From JAKSUT01 sp045616505 (GTDB taxonomy: Bacteria > Cyanobacteriota > Vampirovibrionia > Gastranaerophilales > Gastranaerophilaceae): a stretch of DNA of 9,503 bases. A program made the position numbers and the translations under genes. Location of the stretch: contig JAZLGV010000002.1 in the NCBI GenBank assembly GCA_045616505.1, positions 1-9,503 on the forward strand, read 5' to 3'. Within the stretch, counting starts at the first letter, position 1. Each line of letters opens with the position of its first letter. Below, piece by piece: positions 1 to 5,265 of the stretch. Under the pieces are notes generated by a model that ran no database searches, was not told the DNA's origin, and was given only the letters and a program-made list of their open reading frames with translations.

Positions 1-257
1 ATTACTTTGTTGTTCAAAAATTTTTCGCTTGTTATTCGCTTTAAGCTGACTTCTTCAAAAATATATATAAAAAAAGTTATTACATAAAACACTATATTTA
101 ATAACAATATGCCTATAAAAACTATTACTAAAGGGAATCCCACATCAGGTATTAATACATAAGGAAAAAACTGAACACAAAGTAAAGCAAATACTACCCA
201 ACCACAAACTGATAAAAAATTAAAGCTGTATCGATTTCTAAATTTATCTAAAATCAT
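1..257 (-). CDS. Small three-helix membrane protein, copy 1 (3' end outside window)
   Basis: The reading frame starts at an ATG (complement of 255-257) and stays open for 85 codons to the window edge, so the C-terminus is missing. The translation begins MILDKFRNRYSFNFL and carries two long hydrophobic stretches, at about residues 13-32 and 40-66, followed by a basic segment ending SEKFLNNKV. It is a paralogue of the complete 118-residue gene at 377-733, in the same orientation and 476 bp away without indels, so a third membrane helix is expected beyond the edge. No signal peptidase site, catalytic motif or known domain is recognised; function is unknown. No good Shine-Dalgarno sequence precedes the start; the upstream DNA is a pyrimidine-rich run. 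It is probably a real gene because the frame is kept between the two diverged copies. Confidence 0.7.
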   Translation of the reverse strand, partial: MILDKFRNRYSFNFLSVCGWVVFALLCVQFFPYVLIPDVGFPLVIVFIGILLLNIVFYVITFFIYIFEEVSLKRITSEKFLNNKV

Positions 258-292
258 AAAATCATTCTACTAAAAAAGAAAGAAAAAACAAT
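1..292. repeat. Tandem duplication, left copy
   Basis: Positions 1-292 align with 477-768 at a constant offset of 476 and no gaps. From 162 to 292 (start codon, first codons and upstream DNA of the membrane gene) I find only two mismatches (171 and 244), while 1-161 is clearly more diverged. The left limit of the duplication lies outside the window. Confidence 0.9.
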
Positions 293-376
293 AAACACCA
301 CAACAATTCAAAAACAATTTAACAACGAAATGAAAAATCTTTTTGTTAGCGGATATTATCGTTCTAAACCATCAAA

Positions 377-733
377 TTAAGACAAAATATCTTTTATAAA
401 ATCTTCCACTAAGTATAATACAAGCATAATCAGTGGCAAAAATGCCAAAAATATTCCAAAAAGTTGAAATATTTTTATTTTTTTGTTGTTCAAAAATTTT
501 TCACTTGTTATTCGCTTTAATCTTACTTTTTCATATACATATATAACAAAAGTTATTATATAAAATACTATATTCAATAATAATATGCCTATGAAAATTA
601 TTGCTAATGGTAAACCTGCATCGGGTTTTGATACATCAGGAAAAAAGTGAACACAAAGTAAAGCAAATACTACCCAACCACAAACTGATAAAAAATTAAA
701 GCTGTATCGATTTCTAAATCTATCTAAAATCAT
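377..733 (-). CDS. Small three-helix membrane protein, copy 2 (complete, unknown function)
   Basis: A 118-residue protein with three predicted membrane segments: residues about 13-32 (FNFLSVCGWVVFALLC region), 41-66 and 88-110. They are separated by a short Pro/Asp loop (PDVSKPDAG) and a basic loop at 67-86 rich in Lys and Arg. The positive-inside rule suggests that this basic loop is cytoplasmic. No signal peptide cleavage site, enzymatic motif or named family is recognised. It is the second of two tandem paralogues; the other is at 1-257. The first 31 residues are almost identical between copies, and changes are concentrated around residues 32-48 and beyond 65. The start ATG lacks a convincing Shine-Dalgarno sequence, as in copy 1. 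The gene faces the same way as the flagellar operon but is far downstream of it, beyond a tRNA and repeats, so a shared transcript is unlikely. Confidence 0.75.
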   Translation of the reverse strand: MILDRFRNRYSFNFLSVCGWVVFALLCVHFFPDVSKPDAGLPLAIIFIGILLLNIVFYIITFVIYVYEKVRLKRITSEKFLNNKKIKIFQLFGIFLAFLPLIMLVLYLVEDFIKDILS

Positions 734-768
734 AAAATCATTCTACTAAAAAAGAAAGAAAAAACAAT
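477..768. repeat. Tandem duplication, right copy
   Basis: This is the partner of 1-292. It covers most of the complete membrane protein gene plus 35 bp of its upstream DNA. Identity with the left copy stops at 768, about 20 bp before the first tRNA-associated repeat module starts. Confidence 0.9.
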
Positions 769-787
769 GAGCAAGTCGATTACATCA

Positions 788-896
788 AGACAAAACGATT
801 GAGTATCGTTTTTCGAGAGGTAAGAACCGGAGGTCCGACTCCGCTATATTAAAAAGATAAAAGATTTTAAAAAATGCCGATGACCACTCTGCCGAG
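788..896. repeat. tRNA-Leu-associated repeat module, copy A
   Basis: A 109-bp module. In plus orientation it has, in order: a hairpin (792-799 with 805-812, AAAACGAT/ATCGTTTT), the segment CGAGAGGTAAGAACCGG, a T-arm-like inverted repeat (CGGAG...CTCCG in the other copies; CGGAG with GTCCGA loop here), an A-rich stretch, TGCCGATGACC and ACTCTGCCGAG. The TGCCGATG part equals the 3' acceptor strand plus discriminator of the tRNA-Leu at 1220-1305. Copy A differs from B at a handful of positions, including one A in place of G in the tRNA-derived part. It contains no plausible gene; the 81-codon minus-strand open frame across it is a by-product of the repeat. Confidence 0.85.
792..813. terminator. 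AT-rich bidirectional hairpin, possible weak terminator
   Basis: Perfect 8-bp stem AAAACGAT (792-799) / ATCGTTTT (805-812) with loop TGAGT, flanked by A on the left and T on the right, so it has terminator shape on both strands. Only two G-C pairs make it weak. The equivalent in copy B (1029-1049) has one stem mismatch. Confidence 0.35.
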
Positions 897-1024
897 CGGA
901 TTTTAAAAGTGCGCCGTGGCAACCATAGGTTGTCCCAGCACGTCCTTGTGAATAACATGTCGTAACGCAAAATTGCGAAAGCAATTTTAAAGTGAAGTAA
1001 AATGTTATGAACATCTAAAATCCG
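897..1024 (+). other. 128-bp unit closed by 9-bp inverted repeats; candidate structured RNA or MITE-like insert
   Basis: It lies exactly between repeat modules A and B. The ends are perfect inverted repeats, CGGATTTTA (897-905) and TAAAATCCG (1016-1024). Inside are further nested pairings: GTGC 909-912 with GCAC 938-941, enclosing GGCAACC 918-924 with GGTTGTC 928-934 (one G-T pair); ATAACAT 952-958 with ATGTTAT 1002-1008; and AAAATTGC 969-976 with GCAATTTT 981-988. On the plus strand the last hairpin is closed by a GAAA tetraloop of the GNRA type. Together these draw a closing helix with two arms. No open frame explains it, and no known RNA family is recognised. It could be a small non-autonomous mobile element, an independent RNA or a recombination substrate. 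The plus strand is preferred only because of the GNRA loop. Confidence 0.45.
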
Positions 1025-1133
1025 AGACAAAACGATTGAGTATCATTTTTCGAGAGGTAAGAACCGGAGGTTCGACTCCACTACACTGAAAAGATAAAAG
1101 ATTTTAAAAAATGCCGATGGCCACTCTGCCGAG
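1025..1133. repeat. tRNA-Leu-associated repeat module, copy B
   Basis: Second copy, 237 bp from copy A with no indels over 109 bp. It carries the intact tRNA-derived TGCCGATGGCC at 1112-1122, then ACTCTGCCGAG where the real tRNA instead continues into its T-arm. Its hairpin (1029-1036 with 1042-1049) has one mismatch. The T-arm-like repeat CGGAG-GTTCGA-CTCC is kept. Confidence 0.85.
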
Positions 1134-1158
1134 AAAAAGTTGCCAGTGGCAAGTTTTT
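1134..1158 (-). terminator. Hairpin with T-run, probable terminator for tRNA-Leu
   Basis: AAAAAGTTGCC (1134-1144) pairs with GGCAAGTTTTT (1148-1158), 10 of 11 positions, with a 3-nt loop. Read on the minus strand it is a G+C-containing stem ending in five T, 62 nt past the tRNA 3' end. It replaces, at the same place in the module, the different hairpins found in copies A and B. Confidence 0.5.
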
Positions 1159-1230
1159 CGAGAGGTAAGAACCGGAGGTTCGACTCCGCTATATTAAAAA
1201 GATAAAAGATTTTAAAAAATGCCGATGGCC
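1154..1230. repeat. tRNA-Leu-associated repeat module, copy C (joins the real tRNA)
   Basis: Shares 77 bp with copy B (1046-1122) at an offset of 108. It runs through the trailer and into the authentic tRNA-Leu 3' end (TGCCGATGGCC, 1220-1230), so it is probably the ancestral copy. Beyond 1230 the real tRNA continues and the similarity to A and B stops. Confidence 0.85.
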
Positions 1231-1305
1231 GGAGTCGAACCGGCACGGGGCGTAAACCCCACAAGATTTTGAGTCTAGCACGTCTACCAATTTCATCACA
1301 TCGGC
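1220..1305 (-). tRNA. tRNA-Leu (anticodon CAA)
   Basis: The minus strand folds as a class II tRNA of 86 nt. The acceptor stem is GCCGATG with CATCGGC and discriminator A. The D-arm contains TTGGTAGA. The anticodon loop is CTCAAAA (anticodon CAA, reads UUG). The long variable arm is GGGG-TTTACG-CCCC, and the T-arm is GCCGG-TTCGACT-CCGGC. The anticodon stem CTAGA/TCTTG has one U-U mismatch at the second pair. CCA is not encoded: the discriminator is followed by a T-run. It is divergent from the plus-strand gene at 1455, and its 3' end is duplicated in the adjacent repeats. It decodes the leucine codon UUG. Confidence 0.95.
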
Positions 1306-1332
1306 ATATTTAGTATCTTTTCAATGAACGTA

Positions 1333-1360
1333 ATTATATTCTATCAAAAACAATTCAAAT
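1333..1360 (-). promoter_or_regulatory. Probable promoter of tRNA-Leu
   Basis: A consensus TATAAT lies on the minus strand at 1338-1333, 27 nt upstream of the mature tRNA 5' end. A -35-like TTTGAA or ATTTGA (complement of about 1354-1360) sits 15-16 nt further up. The -10 is good and the -35 is poor. Confidence 0.5.
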
Positions 1361-1389
1361 TACAAATAGTTTTTATTTATTCTTAAAAT
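1360..1389 (+). promoter_or_regulatory. Possible promoter for the exported protein gene
   Basis: TTACAA (1360-1365) and TAAAAT (1384-1389), 18 bp apart, precede the gene at 1455. In DNA this AT-rich such pairs are common, so it is only a candidate. Confidence 0.25.
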
Positions 1390-1454
1390 TTATTCTTCTG
1401 ATGATTTCAAAAAAAACTCTTTTTTCAAATTATTATCGTGAAAAGAGGTTAATC

Positions 1455-2237
1455 ATGCGAAAAATTTTTATTCTTTCTTTAATATTATTTTCTTTACAAT
1501 ACAATGCTTTTGCGTCAATTATGCAGGGCGGAGTAGAAAAAGAACATCTATTAAAATCTAACAAATTAGTAGAATCTTCATCAAACACTCCAATCGCTAA
1601 CGCAAAAATTTCACTGCCTTTAGAAAACTACTCTACTTATTCTGCCTCTGACGGAACTTTTAACCTTAACGCAAACATAAATGGGCAAACTGTACTTACG
1701 ATAGAAAAAGCAGGTTACAAGCCTTTTACAATGACACTTGCAAAAGAAGATTTGTCAAAACCTATAATCGTTGGTATAGAAAAATCAACACCAAAAGATA
1801 TAATCATTGAACAAAATCTATTTCACTTAGGTGACAATAATTTTTCTGACACTTCCGCAAATGCAGGAGAATTTAAAATAACTAGCGTTGGCCCATTTTA
1901 TTCAAAAACAGTAAAAATCGGAACAATTGAACAAGGCAAAAAAGCTTATTTAACAATTGGTTCAATAATCGGTATAGATACCTTACTTGCAAGGCAAATG
2001 GGGCAAAACAAAATCACTTCAACTTATGCAACTCCACCGCAAGTATATTTTAACGGACAAAAAATAGCAGAAATTCAACTCAACGGGGACGGTCAAAGAA
2101 TTCGCATTCCAAACAACATAATCAAACAAAATAACGATAATCAAATAACAATCAAAACAGGAAGAAATGCACTTCAAACTTCACACATAGATTATGATGA
2201 CATTGAAATTGCAAATCTTCAAATTGAAACTTATTAA
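1455..2237 (+). CDS. Exported two-domain beta-sandwich protein, carboxypeptidase-regulatory-like N-terminus
   Basis: A 260-residue protein from the chosen start. An upstream in-frame ATG at 1401 would add 18 residues, but the ATG at 1455 is preceded by AGAGG six bases away and opens directly with a signal peptide (MRKIFILSLILFSL, cleavage probably after NAFA). Residues about 43-108 (TPIANAKISLP...ASDGTFNL...IEKAGYKPF) match the pattern of carboxypeptidase regulatory-like domains, small beta-sandwiches common in cell-surface proteins. Residues about 118-260 are a second beta-rich part, with PQVYFNGQKIAEIQL and a terminal DDIEIANLQI strand. This resembles galactose-binding-like or other carbohydrate-binding jelly rolls, but I cannot name a family. 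No catalytic motif and no lipobox are seen. A periplasmic or surface binding/adhesion role is inferred. Its stop is 2 bp from the stop of yidD on the other strand, leaving no room for a separate terminator. Confidence 0.75.
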   Translation: MRKIFILSLILFSLQYNAFASIMQGGVEKEHLLKSNKLVESSSNTPIANAKISLPLENYSTYSASDGTFNLNANINGQTVLTIEKAGYKPFTMTLAKEDLSKPIIVGIEKSTPKDIIIEQNLFHLGDNNFSDTSANAGEFKITSVGPFYSKTVKIGTIEQGKKAYLTIGSIIGIDTLLARQMGQNKITSTYATPPQVYFNGQKIAEIQLNGDGQRIRIPNNIIKQNNDNQITIKTGRNALQTSHIDYDDIEIANLQIETY

Positions 2238-2239
2238 TT

Positions 2240-2446
2240 TCATTCCAAAGGGTCATATCCCCCAGGGTGAAAAGGATGACATTTGCAAATTCGTTTCGCA
2301 CCAAGCCACAAGCCCTTTAATGCGCCATATTTTTCTATCGCTTGTCTTGTATATTCAGAACAAGTTGGTTCAAACCTACACACAGCAGGGGTATATCTTG
2401 AAATCTTTTGATATATTTTAATTAAAAATAACAGAAATTTTTTCAT
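2240..2446 (-). CDS. yidD: Membrane protein insertion efficiency factor YidD
   Basis: A 68-residue protein with the full YidD pattern: an N-terminal amphipathic/hydrophobic helix (MKKFLLFLIKIYQKISRY), the cysteine-containing core CRFEPTCSEY at 23-32, AIEKYGALKGLWLGAKRI, and the C-terminal CKCHPFHPGGYDPLE. The family (PF01809) assists YidC-dependent insertion of inner-membrane proteins and normally sits between rnpA and yidC. Here it is the last gene of the flagellar operon: its ATG shares one base with the flhA stop (TAATG), implying translational coupling. The length is typical of short family members and all family-typical residues are present. Identification is secure. A specific role in inserting FlhA or other export-gate proteins is inference from position. 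It converges on the exported-protein gene with a 2-bp gap. Confidence 0.95.
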   Translation of the reverse strand: MKKFLLFLIKIYQKISRYTPAVCRFEPTCSEYTRQAIEKYGALKGLWLGAKRICKCHPFHPGGYDPLE

Positions 2447-4548
2447 TATTGTTCAATCTCGTAAGAACCCATACTTTCACCAATAGTATCAACTGCTTCT
2501 ACCTTGATATCAGTTATCAATTCAGAATAAGAAATTACAACAATTGTTGGGATATGACGTTCTAATAATTGGAATAAAGGAAGTCTTATTCTTGGAGAAC
2601 ATAAAATAACTGGTTGTCTGCCAATATTTTGATGAGCTGACATCAATGTCGTTGCAGTATTTTCAATCAATTCTTGAACCTGCATTGGATTTAGCAAGAA
2701 CATTGTACCAAGTTCAGTTCTTTGACAACTATCATCCAAAATCTTTTCCCATTCAGGAGAAAGTGTCAAAGCGTATAATGTTTTGTCTGACTGAACATTT
2801 GACAAACAAATTTGTCGTCCTAATGCAGCTCTCAATCTTTCTGACAAAATATCAGGTTCTTTTGAAAATCTTGCATAATCACATAATCTTTCAAAGATAA
2901 AGATAATATCTTTTACAGAAACTTTTTCTCTAATCAAGTTCACAAATATCTTTCTCAAATCACTTGTTGAAAGAATAACAGGAACTAGGTCATTAACAAG
3001 CGTAGGGTCTTGAGAACGTACAAGTTCCATCAATTTCAAGACATCAGTTTTTGTCATTACGTCATCAACATATTTTCTAACTGATTCTTGTAAATGAGTA
3101 ATGATAACGTCTGTTGCACTAACAGCAGTAACTTCTCTTGTTTGTTTTGCATCTTCTTCTGAAATCCAATAAGCTTGAGTTTGATATGTCGGATCAACAC
3201 CGATAATCGCATCATCAGGAACTGTTTTTCTTACAGCATCCCATTGATCAGCAATAACCATATATTTTCCTGGATAAACAAAACCAGTTGCAACAGTATT
3301 ACCACGAATAGAAATCATATATTCTTCAGCTTCTAAAGCAGAAGAATCCATAATTCTTATATTTGGAATAATATAACCTAATTCATCAGTAGTACGTTGT
3401 CTTAAAGCCGCAATCTTAGCCAATAATTGACCATCTTGATCAGGGTCAGCTATACACAACAAGCCTGAACCAACTTGCAAACTCAATATATCCACACCCA
3501 ATCTTTCGTACATTCTGTTTGGATTTACTAAGTCTTGCATATTTTGTTTTACGCTTTCCAACTGACCAAGTTGTGATTGAACATCAGCATTAACAAGTAC
3601 AGAGAAGCCTGCAACAAACATTATTGCAGTAAATAACAAGAATGGAGCCCATGGCAAGCCTGTAAAACCACTTGTTATCGTAATCAATGCCAAGAAAGCA
3701 CCAGCTAAGAACAAACTATAAGGTTTACTCATAATTTGAGAAGTCAAATCAGCACCCAAAGAACTGCTTGCAGCAGAAGAACGAGTCATAATTACACCTG
3801 CTGCAATAGACATCAATAGAGATGGTAATTGAGAAGCCAAACCATCACCAATAGTTAAGATAGTATATTTTGAAACAGCATCTGCAACAGGCATACCATT
3901 CATTAAACAACCAATGCATAAACCACCGATAATGTTGATAACAACAATGATAATACCTGCGATAGTATCCCCTTTTACAAACTTCATCGCACCATCCATA
4001 GAACCGAATAAGTTTGATTCTCTTTGTAAGTCTTCACGTTTTTTAACCGCTTCTTCTGGAGATATTAAACCTGCATTAAAGTCCGCATCGATTGTCATTT
4101 GTTTACCTGGCATCGCATCTAAAGCGAACCTTGCAGAAACTTCTGCGATACGTTCCGCACCTTTTGTGATTACCAAGAACTGAACAATAGTGATAATTAA
4201 GAAAATTACACCACCAACGACCATATTACCACCGGTTACAAATGTTCCGAAAGAATGAATTACCTCACCTGCTTCACCTTTTGATAAAATCAAACGAGTT
4301 GAAGCAATAGACAAAACAAGTCTGAACATTGTACCAAGCAAAATAATAGAAGGGAAAGATGCAAGTTCAAGAGGTTTTTGAACATACAAAGAAATCATAA
4401 GCAACACAATACCAAGGGTTATATTCAAACTTATTGAAAAGTTTATAACCCAGTTAGGCATTTCAATTAACAGGATTAATACCAAAGTTAGTACAAAACC
4501 TGCTAAAAGAATTTCACTTGTAGGATTTCCTTGTTGTGGTGCTGCCAT
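2446..4548 (-). CDS. flhA: Flagellar export gate protein FlhA
   Basis: A 700-residue protein, normal for FlhA. Residues 1-320 contain about eight hydrophobic membrane segments. The FHIPEP signature is present as RFALDAMPGKQMTIDAD at 140-156, and the conserved charged residues of the export gate can be aligned with Salmonella FlhA at a constant shift of 14: R140, D144, K189 and D194 correspond to R154, D158, K203 and D208. Residues from about 330 on are the cytosolic substrate/chaperone-docking domain that forms a nonameric ring. FlhA uses proton-motive force with the FliH/FliI/FliJ complex to export rod, hook and filament proteins. The flagellar rather than virulence type is chosen because of the fliE-fliF-fliH neighbours. 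The start is 3 nt after the fliH stop, and its AAAGGA ribosome-binding site lies inside the last fliH codons. The stop overlaps yidD. Confidence 0.96.
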   Translation of the reverse strand: MAAPQQGNPTSEILLAGFVLTLVLILLIEMPNWVINFSISLNITLGIVLLMISLYVQKPLELASFPSIILLGTMFRLVLSIASTRLILSKGEAGEVIHSFGTFVTGGNMVVGGVIFLIITIVQFLVITKGAERIAEVSARFALDAMPGKQMTIDADFNAGLISPEEAVKKREDLQRESNLFGSMDGAMKFVKGDTIAGIIIVVINIIGGLCIGCLMNGMPVADAVSKYTILTIGDGLASQLPSLLMSIAAGVIMTRSSAASSSLGADLTSQIMSKPYSLFLAGAFLALITITSGFTGLPWAPFLLFTAIMFVAGFSVLVNADVQSQLGQLESVKQNMQDLVNPNRMYERLGVDILSLQVGSGLLCIADPDQDGQLLAKIAALRQRTTDELGYIIPNIRIMDSSALEAEEYMISIRGNTVATGFVYPGKYMVIADQWDAVRKTVPDDAIIGVDPTYQTQAYWISEEDAKQTREVTAVSATDVIITHLQESVRKYVDDVMTKTDVLKLMELVRSQDPTLVNDLVPVILSTSDLRKIFVNLIREKVSVKDIIFIFERLCDYARFSKEPDILSERLRAALGRQICLSNVQSDKTLYALTLSPEWEKILDDSCQRTELGTMFLLNPMQVQELIENTATTLMSAHQNIGRQPVILCSPRIRLPLFQLLERHIPTIVVISYSELITDIKVEAVDTIGESMGSYEIEQ

Positions 4549-4551
4549 TTG

Positions 4552-5265
4552 CTACATTCCTTTAAACGCTTCTTTTACAATCTCTAACTGCGTATTGATT
4601 GTTGCATCTACTATACCGTTGCTTGTCTGAATTATACAACCTCCTAGTTCTATAGTGTCGTCAGGATTTATTGTTAATCTTGCATGTAAACCTAATTCAT
4701 TTGTAATTTCAGGAACTGCAATTTTTGCAAGTTCAACTTGCGATGGATTTACAATAATTGTGATTTTTGATTCTTCAGGAGATATTGTTTTTAAAACCTC
4801 AAGAATACTATTTAAAAGTAATTGTGGATCTTCATCAATTTCTTTTTTAACAATTTTCTTTGCTATTTCAACACTTATTTCAAGCAAATCAGGAGCAATT
4901 CTTTCAAACACTTCTTCTTTTGCATCTATAAAATCATTTATTGTAGTTTTAAGTTCTAAAATATCTGCTTGTGCTTGTTGCAAACCTGCTTCATAACCTT
5001 CTTTTTTCGCATTTTCTTTTATTGTCATTGCTTCTTCTTGCGCACGTGATACAAGATTTCTGTCATCTATTCTTCGATAACCTCTACGTCTATCTCCTCT
5101 GCGTCTTTCTTGACGTTGAGAAAATTCTATATTATCCAAATCGAACAAATCTACGTTTTCTGAAGATAAAATTTCGTTTTCTAAACTCTGTTCATCATTT
5201 TCAGAAACTTGTTTTTGTTCTATTGATTCTTGTTTAATTTTTTCTGCTTTTTTCTTGATTATCAT
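4552..5265 (-). CDS. fliH: Flagellar export ATPase regulator FliH
   Basis: A 237-residue protein with the FliH/YscL layout: an acidic, disordered N-terminus (1-50), a long helix from about 73 to 140 (SRAQEEAMTIKENAKKEGYEAG...), and a globular C-terminal domain with the typical ending DTIELGGCIIQTSNGIVDATI (203-223) and QLEIVKEAF. FliH dimers hold the FliI ATPase at the export gate and switch complex. The AxxxGxxxG repeats of many FliH proteins are reduced to one weak run (AKKEGYEAG). An unusual arginine-rich block sits at 51-69 (RQERRRGDRRRGYRR, then R69). The start ATG overlaps the stop of the upstream gene by ATGA, and flhA follows after 3 nt. The FliI gene is not in this window, although it normally follows fliH. 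Confidence 0.88.
   Translation of the reverse strand: MIIKKKAEKIKQESIEQKQVSENDEQSLENEILSSENVDLFDLDNIEFSQRQERRRGDRRRGYRRIDDRNLVSRAQEEAMTIKENAKKEGYEAGLQQAQADILELKTTINDFIDAKEEVFERIAPDLLEISVEIAKKIVKKEIDEDPQLLLNSILEVLKTISPEESKITIIVNPSQVELAKIAVPEITNELGLHARLTINPDDTIELGGCIIQTSNGIVDATINTQLEIVKEAFKGM

Noticed and set aside
826..843. Plus-strand T-arm-like sequence suggesting a second tRNA gene
   Set aside because: The CGGAG/CTCCG stem has only a 6-nt loop (GTTCGA in copies B and C, GTCCGA in A), and no acceptor, D or anticodon arm can be built around it.
897..1024. Retron-like ncRNA (flanking complementary ends with internal hairpins)
   Set aside because: The general layout is similar, but no reverse transcriptase gene is in the window, and the long msd-type hairpin and conserved msr loops are not apparent.
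788..1158. CRISPR-like array of direct repeats
   Set aside because: Repeats are 77-109 bp, only three, imperfect and separated by structured spacers of very different size; no cas genes are nearby.
785..1264. Two minus-strand open frames with repeated peptide FFKIFYLFNIAES
   Set aside because: They are translations of the non-coding repeat modules; one runs into the tRNA-Leu gene. The repeated peptide reflects DNA repetition, and no ribosome-binding site or family is seen.
1401..1454. Earlier start for the exported protein
   Set aside because: It would place 18 charged and polar residues ahead of the signal peptide and lacks a Shine-Dalgarno sequence; the ATG at 1455 has AGAGG at good spacing.
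2646..2900. Small plus-strand open frames inside flhA, fliH and fliF
   Set aside because: They are antisense shadows of well-supported genes, without ribosome-binding sites or recognisable products.
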